The notes beneath the pieces were generated by a model. It saw only the letters and a program-made list of their open reading frames with translations, was not told where the DNA came from and ran no database searches. This document shows, one piece after another, positions 40,508 to 47,467 of a stretch of DNA of 64,000 bases (position 1 is the first letter of the stretch; the number at the start of each line of letters is the position of its first letter). Source of the DNA: Blastopirellula marina (lineage in GTDB: Bacteria > Planctomycetota > Planctomycetia > Pirellulales > Pirellulaceae); assembly GCF_002967715.1 (NCBI RefSeq), contig NZ_PUIA01000074.1:124001-188000 (forward strand). Reading direction: 5' to 3'. The position numbers and the translations under genes are program-made.

Positions 40508-41539
40508 ATGGATCATCCAACAAGGTCGCCGATTTCTCGGCCTCCGACCCCGCTTGAGCGAGGTACGGATCGAGTTTTCCGACTTGCCTGTTCGGCCTTC
40601 GCATGGCTGACGATTATCGTCATGGCCTATATCGTCTTACAAATTACCTGGAAGGCGAGCCCAGCGATCCAAGAGTATGGCGCTGGTTTTTTAACGGGTC
40701 GTACGTGGGACCCTAACACGTCAGAATTCGGCATTCTTCCCGAAATCTGGGGAACGCTTTACAGCTCGCTGCTCGCCTTGTTCATTGGCTCGTTCTTCGG
40801 AATAGCCGTGGCCGTGTTTCTCAGCGAAGGCTACTTAGGTAATTTCGTATTCAATGTTCTGAAGCTTTTCGGCCTCCAATTTCACAAGTTCTGGGGCAAA
40901 CTACCTAGCTGGTCGGAAAGTACTTTGAAGAATCTCGTGGAGCTTCTCGCCGCGATCCCTAGCGTTGTTTATGGGCTGTGGGGAATCTTCGTGGTGATGC
41001 CCTTGCTGCGTGAGCCCTGCAATTGGCTGCACGAAAACATGGGGTGGTTCCCGATCTTTGGTACCCGCTACCAAGGACCCGGCATGCTGACTGCTTCATT
41101 CGTCCTAGCGATCATGATTCTGCCGACTATTTCTGCGATCAGCCGCGATGCCCTCGTGGCGGTCCCGCCGAAGCTGCGCGAGGCCTCGTATGGCCTGGGG
41201 GCGACCCGCTGGGAAACAATTCTATCGGTCGTGTTACCTACGGCATCCGGCGGCATCTTTGGTGGTATCGTATTGGCGTTTGGACGTGCTCTAGGCGAAA
41301 CGATGGCCCTGGCGATGCTGGTTGGGAATATGAATACGATTGAAATCTCGATCTTTTCCCCCGCGAATACACTGGCTGCCTTGCTGGCCAATAACTTCTC
41401 GGAGGCCGGCAGCGATGAAATGAAGGTCGGCGTCCTGATGTATGCCGGGGTGGTCCTGATGGCCATTACCTTGGTCGTGAATATATTTGGGGCCCTGATC
41501 CTGCAGCGGGCAACCGCCGGTCTGAAAGGAATGCGTTAA
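40508..41539 (+). CDS. pstC: Phosphate ABC transporter permease PstC
   Basis: A 343-residue inner-membrane permease with about six membrane segments. The binding-protein-dependent transport loop is seen as EASYGLGATRWETILSVVLP, followed by GETMALAML. It pairs with PstA to form the phosphate channel. The TAA stop overlaps the ATG of pstA (TAATG), which indicates coupled translation. An insertion near residues 110-140 makes it slightly longer than E. coli PstC. Confidence 0.95.
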   Translation: MDHPTRSPISRPPTPLERGTDRVFRLACSAFAWLTIIVMAYIVLQITWKASPAIQEYGAGFLTGRTWDPNTSEFGILPEIWGTLYSSLLALFIGSFFGIAVAVFLSEGYLGNFVFNVLKLFGLQFHKFWGKLPSWSESTLKNLVELLAAIPSVVYGLWGIFVVMPLLREPCNWLHENMGWFPIFGTRYQGPGMLTASFVLAIMILPTISAISRDALVAVPPKLREASYGLGATRWETILSVVLPTASGGIFGGIVLAFGRALGETMALAMLVGNMNTIEISIFSPANTLAALLANNFSEAGSDEMKVGVLMYAGVVLMAITLVVNIFGALILQRATAGLKGMR

Positions 41540-42465
41540 TGGCATCTCCTGGAAAAGACCCTTTACAGGCCAGTGAAATCGACCTTCGCCAGCTGGAACG
41601 CTCGCTGAGGAAACCACGAACTATGCTGAGCATGTTTCTCAGCCTGGTCACGACGGTGCTTACCTTTGCGGCCTTAGTGCCGTTATTCTCTGTCGTATTT
41701 ATGCTCTTCTACCGAGGGGCATCGAAAATAAAGCTATCGAATTTCTATGAATTGCCCCCAACGGCATTTGAAGATGGGGGTGGGTTTGGAAATGCCCTAG
41801 TCGGCACATTGATCATGGTCGCCATCGCGGCACTGATTAGCGTACCGTTTGGCATCATGGCTTCGATATTTCTGGCAGAACTCGGATCGGAAAGCAAAAC
41901 GGCCAGTGTCGTTCGCTTTTGTGCCAAAGTCCTTAGCGGTTTTCCCTCGATTTTGGCCGGTGTGTTCGCCTACGGGGCGGTGGTATTGGTCACCGGGGGA
42001 TTTTCTGCCTATGCTGGGGGGGTCGCATTATCCATTTTGATGCTTCCCGTCGTCATGCTGACGGCAGAAGAGGCCATTCGGATGGTTCCATCTCGGATGA
42101 AGGAAGCTTCTATTGGGATGGGAGCGACACAAACTCAGACAATGTGGTATGTCACATTGCCTACTGCATTGCCGGGAATCATAACGGGGGTTATGCTGGC
42201 GGTTGCTAGAGCGGCGGGTGAGACTGCACCTCTTTTGTTTACCGCCCTTTTTAGCAACTATTGGTCCATGTCGACTTGGTCGCCAACGTCGCTTGAACTG
42301 AATGAGCCCACTGCTTCGATGGCAGTGCTCATTTACAATTTTTCATCTTCGTTCGTTGACAATCAGAGAGAGATGGCCTGGTCCGCATCATTAGTTTTAG
42401 TGCTAGTGGTACTCGTGACGAACCTGATAGGTAAGAGCCTGTCTTCCAGCGGACCGAAACGTTAA
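41539..42465 (+). CDS. pstA: Phosphate ABC transporter permease PstA
   Basis: A 308-residue permease. The EAA-type loop is [20 protein letters not shown], followed by [17 protein letters not shown]. Six membrane segments are predicted. It is the PstC partner and starts on the pstC stop. pstB follows 26 bases later. Confidence 0.95.
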   Translation: MASPGKDPLQASEIDLRQLERSLRKPRTMLSMFLSLVTTVLTFAALVPLFSVVFMLFYRGASKIKLSNFYELPPTAFEDGGGFGNALVGTLIMVAIAALISVPFGIMASIFLAELGSESKTASVVRFCAKVLSGFPSILAGVFAYGAVVLVTGGFSAYAGGVALSILMLPVVMLTAEEAIRMVPSRMKEASIGMGATQTQTMWYVTLPTALPGIITGVMLAVARAAGETAPLLFTALFSNYWSMSTWSPTSLELNEPTASMAVLIYNFSSSFVDNQREMAWSASLVLVLVVLVTNLIGKSLSSSGPKR

Positions 42466-42491
42466 ACTACCGAAATAGGATCGGTAACCCA

Positions 42492-43286
42492 ATGATCGAT
42501 AGCCAAGCTGCAAACGACACGGTGATCGACTGCGATGTGAAGGAACTGTACTACGGTAACTTCAAAGCAGTTCGTGATACACGTATCCCGATCAAGCAAG
42601 GACAGATAACCGCGTTTATCGGTCCCTCTGGCTGCGGGAAGAGCACCGTCCTGCGATGCTTGAATCGCATGAATGACCTTATCCGAGGCTTCCGCTTCGA
42701 AGGTCATGTGCACTTCCGCGGGCAGAATATTTACGGCACGACCATTGATCCGGTCGCCGTCCGTCGCCACATCGGGATGGTGTTTCAACAACCCAACCCG
42801 TTCGCGATGAGCATCTACAAGAACATCACCTACGGTCTTCGCATTAATGGATACCGCGGTAACTACGATGAAGTTGTCGAACGGGCACTTCGTGGTGCCG
42901 CATTGTGGGACGAAGTCAAAGACAAGCTGAAGCAAAGCGGTTTGTCTCTCTCTGGCGGCCAGCAGCAGCGTCTGTGTATCGCTCGAGCCATTGCTGTCGA
43001 ACCGGAAGTCCTGCTGATGGACGAACCCTGCTCGGCACTCGATCCGATCGCCACGCGTAAGATCGAAGAGCTCATGAAAGAGCTCAAGCAGAAGTACACG
43101 ATCGCGATCGTGACCCACAACATGCAACAGGCACAACGCGTTGCCGACCAGACCGCGTTTCTCTATGTCGACACGACGCAAGGGGGCCGTACCGGCTACT
43201 TGGTCGAACACGAAGAAACAAAGCAGCTCTTTGAAGATCCTCAGCAGGAATACACGCGGCAATACATCCGCGGTGAGTTCAGCTAA
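42492..43286 (+). CDS. pstB: Phosphate ABC transporter ATPase PstB
   Basis: A 264-residue ATPase. Walker A is GPSGCGKST, the signature is LSGGQQQRL, Walker B is [13 protein letters not shown] and the switch His is in [11 protein letters not shown]. It powers phosphate import through PstCA. No phoU, phoR or phoB gene follows, so regulatory partners must be elsewhere. The N-terminal segment up to residue 40 is normal for the family. Confidence 0.97.
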   Translation: MIDSQAANDTVIDCDVKELYYGNFKAVRDTRIPIKQGQITAFIGPSGCGKSTVLRCLNRMNDLIRGFRFEGHVHFRGQNIYGTTIDPVAVRRHIGMVFQQPNPFAMSIYKNITYGLRINGYRGNYDEVVERALRGAALWDEVKDKLKQSGLSLSGGQQQRLCIARAIAVEPEVLLMDEPCSALDPIATRKIEELMKELKQKYTIAIVTHNMQQAQRVADQTAFLYVDTTQGGRTGYLVEHEETKQLFEDPQQEYTRQYIRGEFS

Positions 43287-43304
43287 CGGAGAACAATTGG
43301 CCTG

Positions 43305-43333
43305 GTAGCGTTTCACTTATGGTAAAACGCTAC
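43305..43333. terminator. Inverted repeat between pstB and the convergent kinase-like gene
   Basis: GTAGCGTTT (43305-43313) pairs with AAACGCTAC (43325-43333). It lies between two convergent stops and may act on both strands, though a T-tract is lacking. Confidence 0.4.
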
Positions 43334-43351
43334 CTCTGTGTCAGGGGCACA

Positions 43352-44491
43352 CTACGTAATCGTCTCGATCACAAATGCGTTGGCATTGTCGGTCGAACGA
43401 ATCGGCAGTTCCGAAACTACGATCATACGATCTCCCGGCACAACTAACTCTAATTGCTTGGCAATCGAAGTCGTCGTGGCCAACATCTCAGCCGTGGTGC
43501 CTGGTGCTTTCATCTGCCGCGGGACAACACCGTGGTAGACACCCATCTGACGCACGGTCGTCGGCGAATCTGAAAGGCCAAGGACAGGACAATCAATCCA
43601 GTTCTTGGTGATCAGGCGAGTCGTCATGCTCGAATGCGAGTAAACAGCAACCGCCGCGATTTCCTGCATCTTGAGAATGTGCCGAATCGAATAGGCTAGT
43701 GCGGCCGTATTCGGAGGCTGACCAAAGCCGACCTTGATCGGACGGTCGGTAATCTCCATCAGACTCTCGGTAGCGATGACCGTTTTCGAGAGCACCTCGA
43801 CTGCCTGCGTTGGAAAGTTGCCGGTTGCCGTCTCTTCACCTAAAAGAATAGCGTCGGCGTGATCGAAGACGACGTTCGCAATATCGAAGACTTCGCTGTT
43901 ATTGGGTTCTTTGGTTTGCAGCATGTTCGTCAGGATGCCGCGACCAACCAGGCAAGGCTTGGCACCAATTTGGCATTGCCGAGCAACCATTTTCTGCATC
44001 ACCGGGATCGACCAGGTTTCCAACTCTGAAAGGCCTGTCCCTGTAACGACAACCCCATCGGCCGACTGAATGATGCTGTCGATATCGCGATAGTTGCCCG
44101 CATGGTCAAGTCTCGCCATCACGGCGGCTCCGCTACCAGTTTTGGCGAGAATTTTGCGAACTTCTGCGATGCTGTGCGAGCCACGGGGAACAGAAATCAG
44201 AACGTAGTCGACCTCGTGACTGGCAATCCAGCTGATAATTTGAGCATCGATGTGAGTCTCGCCCCCGTTCGTTCCTTCCTCCGTCGGAACTTCCACCAGC
44301 AGCGCAATCGGCTGCTGGGTCATTCCTTCGACTTCACGAATGGCCTCGTGCCGATCATGCCACACCGATGCATTGTCGTGCCCTAAGTCTAATAGGAACG
44401 CATCGGCTCCCGCACGGACAAGCTGCATCAGCTCGCCAGGTCGTGAAGCACTTGGCCCAAGAGTTGCCGCGACCTTTGTACGCTTAAGCAT
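43352..44491 (-). CDS. Divergent pyruvate-kinase-like protein, probably not a normal kinase
   Basis: About 379 residues, shorter than the usual 470 or so for pyruvate kinase. The start TKVAATLGPSA matches the family opening, and TTRLITKNW near the C-terminal domain does too. The usual RxNxSHG region reads LLDLGHDN, the catalytic KIE strand reads ARLDHAG (Lys replaced), and the ARGDLG metal site reads TGTGLS (Asp lost). The mobile B domain seems missing. A normal phosphotransfer role is therefore unlikely; a regulatory or altered role is inferred. The frame opens earlier at 44533 with TTG, but ATG 44491 starts at the family core. Confidence 0.8.
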   Translation of the reverse strand: MLKRTKVAATLGPSASRPGELMQLVRAGADAFLLDLGHDNASVWHDRHEAIREVEGMTQQPIALLVEVPTEEGTNGGETHIDAQIISWIASHEVDYVLISVPRGSHSIAEVRKILAKTGSGAAVMARLDHAGNYRDIDSIIQSADGVVVTGTGLSELETWSIPVMQKMVARQCQIGAKPCLVGRGILTNMLQTKEPNNSEVFDIANVVFDHADAILLGEETATGNFPTQAVEVLSKTVIATESLMEITDRPIKVGFGQPPNTAALAYSIRHILKMQEIAAVAVYSHSSMTTRLITKNWIDCPVLGLSDSPTTVRQMGVYHGVVPRQMKAPGTTAEMLATTTSIAKQLELVVPGDRMIVVSELPIRSTDNANAFVIETIT

Positions 44492-44654
44492 GGCCGAGGT
44501 CGTCGGTTGAAGAATGGGATTTGGCTCAACCAAAGCTTAAAAACCTTCCGTGTTCATAGGACAATCTCGACACCAGCGGTGTCCGTTTACAAACAGACGC
44601 GAAACTCGATCGTTTCGCGTCCGCGGTTCTCATGTTATTCGGCCAAGGTTTCCC

Positions 44655-46151
44655 TTAGCGGATCTTTTCGTCTGGCAGTTCCGAGCCAATCCCTTCGTCG
44701 ATGGGCATCTTGTCGGTGGCTGATGTCAGCCCGACCGATCCCATCTGATCAGATAACTCTTGCCGCAACTGCATGACCAATTGAGCATGTTCCGGCTTTT
44801 CTGCCAGGTTGGTCCCTTCGCCTGGATCTGCCTTTAGGTCATACAGCTCGGCCATATGACGGTCAAGGGAACCATCGCCATGCGGGTAACGAATGAACTT
44901 ATAGCGATCGGTTCGCAGGGCCCGGACGTTTGGCGTGTAGGGGAACTGCTTTTCGTAATTGTAGTAGTATAACCACGACTTTCGCCAATCGTCGTCACCA
45001 CCAGTGGCCAGCTTTGCCCACGACTTACCGTGAATTTCGTTTATCGGCTTCGCTCCTGCAAGTTCGATCAGCGTCGGAGCCATATCAACGGTTAGAACCT
45101 GCTGATCGAGAGCCTTTTCCTTGCCGAGTTTAGGATAACGGACGATCAGCGGAACGCGAATACTCATTTCGTGGGCCGTTCGCTTGTCGACCATTCCGTG
45201 CTCACCCTCGAGGAGCCCGTTGTCCCCCATGAAGACAATAACCGTGTTATCCAACTGGCCTGATTTATCCAGCCAGTCATAGAGACGCCCCATGCTGTCG
45301 TCGATGCTCAGAACGGTTCCCCAGTAGGCATGCACCATGTTCTCGAAGGCTTTTACCCCTTCTGGGCTGTCATCTGGAAAGTCTTTCCGCCAGTCGAACA
45401 GTGGGCCATAGATGCCGTGCCAGGTATACAGCCGCTTCTTCATCCACTTCGGGTTGTCGTCCAGATCAAAGGCCGTTGCCGGGTACTTCACTTCGACATC
45501 GTCGAACGCGTGCTCGTACTTGGGCTCCGGAAAATAGAAGCTGTGCGGTGCTTTTTGGCCGATCATCAGGCACCATGGCTTATCGCCATGATCCTTTTCC
45601 AGCCAGTCGATCGCCATGTCGGTAACGACATGAGTGTAGTACCCTTCGACGACCTTTTCGCCCTGGCCGTTGATGTTGAAGGCAGTGTCGAAGTACTTTC
45701 CCTGACCTTTGTGGGTGACGAACCAGTCAAACCCGGGGCGCGGCTGGTCGTTGTCTTCTCCCATGTGGTATTTGCCGATGTAGGCCGTTTCGTACCCAGC
45801 GTCCTGCAGACGCTTAGGAAACGTCGCCATCTCGGCCGGGAATTCGGTGAAATTGTTCGTGACACCGTGCGCGTGAGCATACAGCCCGGTCAAGATCGAC
45901 GCTCGGCTAGGAGAGCACAGCGAAGTCGTGCAGAACGAGTTATTGAAGAGAATCCCTTCCTTGGCAATTTGATCGATTCGAGGAGTCTTTACGTGCTCGC
46001 TACCCAGGCAACCGACCGCATCGGGGCGAAGGTCGTCGCACAAGACGAACAAAATATTCGGTTTATCGGCCGCATCCGCCGCCGAAACAAGCGAAAGCGG
46101 AATGCCTAGGAAACACGCTAGAACAAGCATGGAACGGACAAAGTTCATCAT
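44655..46151 (-). CDS. Secreted sulfatase (iduronate-2-sulfatase-like)
   Basis: About 498 residues with a signal peptide ([20 protein letters not shown]). The formylglycine motif is C79-S-P-S-R in [15 protein letters not shown], and the metal ligands D39-D40 are in VLCDDLRPD. Further on, [17 protein letters not shown] is another metal-binding block. It should remove sulfate from a sulfated polysaccharide in the periplasm or outside. ATG 46151 is used, with GAGGA upstream. The frame opens further up at 46214, but that start lies before the signal peptide. An anaerobic or aerobic maturase must be elsewhere. Confidence 0.95.
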   Translation of the reverse strand: MMNFVRSMLVLACFLGIPLSLVSAADAADKPNILFVLCDDLRPDAVGCLGSEHVKTPRIDQIAKEGILFNNSFCTTSLCSPSRASILTGLYAHAHGVTNNFTEFPAEMATFPKRLQDAGYETAYIGKYHMGEDNDQPRPGFDWFVTHKGQGKYFDTAFNINGQGEKVVEGYYTHVVTDMAIDWLEKDHGDKPWCLMIGQKAPHSFYFPEPKYEHAFDDVEVKYPATAFDLDDNPKWMKKRLYTWHGIYGPLFDWRKDFPDDSPEGVKAFENMVHAYWGTVLSIDDSMGRLYDWLDKSGQLDNTVIVFMGDNGLLEGEHGMVDKRTAHEMSIRVPLIVRYPKLGKEKALDQQVLTVDMAPTLIELAGAKPINEIHGKSWAKLATGGDDDWRKSWLYYYNYEKQFPYTPNVRALRTDRYKFIRYPHGDGSLDRHMAELYDLKADPGEGTNLAEKPEHAQLVMQLRQELSDQMGSVGLTSATDKMPIDEGIGSELPDEKIR

Positions 46152-46308
46152 GAAGAGTCCTCGTAAACTGGGGCAGAGCAGGGGGAGCCGCATCGGGAAC
46201 GGCCAGAGGTTCACTCCCTAATTTGCGTCAATAGCTGCCAACTTTCCAGTCGGGGAGGACGAATCACAAGGAAATCGGTACGAATACACCGTAAAAAGCG
46301 TAAAAGAA

Positions 46309-46395
46309 GCGGAAGGCATGGGATTCGAACCCACATGGCCATGAGGACCGCACGGTTTAGCAAACCGGCCCGACAAGCCGTATTCGGCTACCTTC
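46309..46395 (-). tRNA. tRNA-Ser(GCT)
   Basis: Acceptor GGAAGGT pairs with GCCTTCC, and the loop TTGCTAA gives anticodon GCT. A long variable arm supports Ser identity. Position 8 reads A where U is expected, and the 27-43 pair is mismatched. CCA is not encoded. It is the last gene of the array. Confidence 0.85.
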
Positions 46396-46411
46396 CAAGT
46401 TAAAACCAACA

Positions 46412-46487
46412 GTGACCAAGGTGGGAGTCGAACCCACAAACTCACCACGTTCTCACCGTGACCGCTTTTCCAGTTTGCGTACCTGGT
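46412..46487 (-). tRNA. tRNA-like gene with Leu anticodon (GAG), short variable region
   Basis: Acceptor GACCAGG pairs with CTTGGTC, with A73. The anticodon stem TCACG/CGTGG carries the loop GTGAGAA, anticodon GAG. The T arm is GTGGG-TTCGACT-CCCAC. The variable region is only 7 nt (TGAGTTT), whereas bacterial tRNA-Leu normally has a long arm. Base 32 is G, which is unusual. Confidence 0.75.
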
Positions 46488-46510
46488 CTTGTACATCCGC
46501 GATGTTGTAG

Positions 46511-46584
46511 TGGCCCAGACGGGATTCGAACCCGCAGCGTCCCCGAATTTTAAGTTCGAGCGGTCAACCAGTTGCCACCGGGCC
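46511..46584 (-). tRNA. tRNA-like gene with Leu anticodon (TAA), short variable region
   Basis: Acceptor GGCCCGG pairs with CTGGGCC, with A73. The anticodon stem TCGAA/TTCGG carries the loop CTTAAAA, anticodon TAA. The T arm is GCGGG-TTCGAAT-CCCGT. The variable region is 7 nt (GGACGCT). The D stem is weak. Confidence 0.78.
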
Positions 46585-46594
46585 AACGGAAAAG

Positions 46595-46668
46595 TAGCTC
46601 GAGTGGGATTCGAACCCACAGCATCCCTCGTTCTGAGCGAAGGTGGTCTGCCAATTGCCTACCGAGCT
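46595..46668 (-). tRNA. tRNA-like gene with Leu anticodon (CAG), short variable region
   Basis: Acceptor AGCTCGG pairs with TCGAGCT, with A73. The anticodon stem CTTCG/CGAGG carries the loop CTCAGAA, anticodon CAG. The D loop AATTGGCAGA resembles that of normal tRNA-Leu. The variable region is 6 nt (GATGCT), too short for class II. Confidence 0.78.
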
Positions 46669-46680
46669 AATCTTCAAAAG

Positions 46681-46765
46681 CGGAAGCCGTGGGACTCGAA
46701 CCCACAAACGGAGCAAGCCGTCAGCTGTTTTCAAAACAGTGTCCTCATCCAGCCGGATGACTTCC
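46681..46765 (-). tRNA. tRNA-Ser(TGA)
   Basis: Acceptor GGAAGTC pairs with GGCTTCC. The loop TTTGAAA gives anticodon TGA, and a long variable arm is present, as expected for tRNA-Ser. Position 8 reads A instead of U. CCA is not encoded. Confidence 0.87.
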
Positions 46766-46772
46766 GAATTAG

Positions 46773-46845
46773 TGACCCGTGCGGGAGTCGAACCCTGCCT
46801 GACCGGCTTGAAAGACCGGTGACCTCACCCGAAGTCGAACGGGCC
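46773..46845 (-). tRNA. tRNA-Glu(TTC)-like gene with imperfect T stem
   Basis: Acceptor GGCCCGT pairs with ACGGGTC. The loop CTTTCAA gives anticodon TTC. The T stem CAGGG/CCCGC has two mismatches (49-65 and 50-64). D stem GAC/GTC is intact. Confidence 0.75.
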
Positions 46846-46889
46846 AATTCAATTGGCAGCACGATGCCTATTCCAGCAAAGCGCAGAAG

Positions 46890-46961
46890 CGGACCGGGAG
46901 GCGCTCGAATCCTCGTCTGCGGTTCTTCAAACCGCCGCTATACCGTCTCAGCTACCAGTCC
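46890..46961 (-). tRNA. tRNA-Phe(GAA)-like gene with altered T arm
   Basis: Acceptor GGACTGG pairs with CCGGTCC. The stem GCGGT/ACCGC carries the loop TTGAAGA, anticodon GAA. The T arm has A53 opposite G61, breaking the otherwise near-universal G53-C61 pair. It is the first gene of the array, 21 bases after the terminator hairpin. Confidence 0.78.
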
Positions 46962-46981
46962 AGAGGGTGTCATCGCGACAC

Positions 46982-47014
46982 GAAAAAAGCCCGAAGTCGC
47001 GTTGACTCCGGGCT
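46982..47014 (-). terminator. Rho-independent terminator between leader ORF and tRNA array
   Basis: On the minus strand AGCCCGGAGTC (47014-47004) pairs with GACTTCGGGCT (46998-46988) with one G-T wobble, a 5-nt loop and then six Ts. It would stop transcription before the first tRNA unless bypassed. Confidence 0.88.
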
Positions 47015-47037
47015 GAAGGTCTTTGCGATCTTCCAGC
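47012..47037 (-). promoter_or_regulatory. Alternative (antiterminator-like) hairpin overlapping the terminator
   Basis: On the minus strand GCTGGAAG (47037-47030) can pair with CTTCAGC (47018-47012), a 7-bp stem with one bulged G. Its 3' arm shares three bases with the terminator 5' arm. Its 5' arm starts 7 bases after the leader stop codon, where a terminating ribosome would cover it. Confidence 0.45.
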
Positions 47038-47043
47038 ACAGAA

Positions 47044-47145
47044 TCAAAGCAGACTGCGTTCACGCGATAGGGATAGAAATCGCGATTCGCGGCGCAGTTG
47101 TTCGCTTAACGAATTTAAAAGCAGACTAAAATTGCGGCGCGACAT
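47044..47145 (-). CDS. 33-codon leader peptide rich in Leu, Ser, Glu and Phe
   Basis: ATG at 47145, with GGAAGGA ending 10 bases upstream; TGA at 47046-47044. The peptide begins MSRRNFSLLLNSLSEQ and ends RERSLL. Composition: 9 Leu, 8 Ser, 7 Arg, 3 Glu, 2 Phe, 2 Asn, 1 Gln, 1 Met, so 22 of 33 residues are the four amino acids of the downstream tRNA array. Leu codons include TTA and CTA, which are uncommon in the neighbouring genes. No protein family is recognised. The position 29 bases before a terminator suggests a regulatory leader, not a working protein. It may be too short for standard gene callers. Confidence 0.6.
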   Translation of the reverse strand: MSRRNFSLLLNSLSEQLRRESRFLSLSRERSLL

Positions 47146-47467
47146 GGGAATCAATTCCTTCCAAAACCGTTGGCGTGTTACCAAAGGGTGAATCTTTTGT
47201 TCAAAGGGTTAGACGAACGTGTCGCGAATAGGTTCGCACTAAGCAGGAAAAAATCCCCCGATTGACACTGAGACCTAAGTTCTAATCACCATCCGGGAAT
47301 TGCGGTTGGAGCCTTGGTTGAGTTAGCTCTCCACGTTGAACCAGACGCAACGATTCTCAAAAGCGAAACGTGGCAACTCATTCGTTCAGGGGCCTTGGTA
47401 TGGCAAAATAGGGATACCTGCCACATCACGCTCTTCGCCCCAAATCTTGATAATGGAGACAAGAATC
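47146..47467. other. Divergent intergenic region between leader ORF and GH2 gene
   Basis: About 320 bases with no gene. It should contain the promoter of the leader/tRNA unit (minus) and of the GH2 gene (plus). TTGACA occurs at 47262-47267 on the plus strand, but a good -10 partner at the right spacing is not clear. A CAAAGGGT repeat is seen on the plus strand near 47180-47210. Confidence 0.4.

Noticed and set aside
46309-46961. Idea that the array is a CRISPR or repeat array
   Set aside because: The units differ in sequence, each has a cloverleaf and anticodon, and no repeat-spacer pattern is present.
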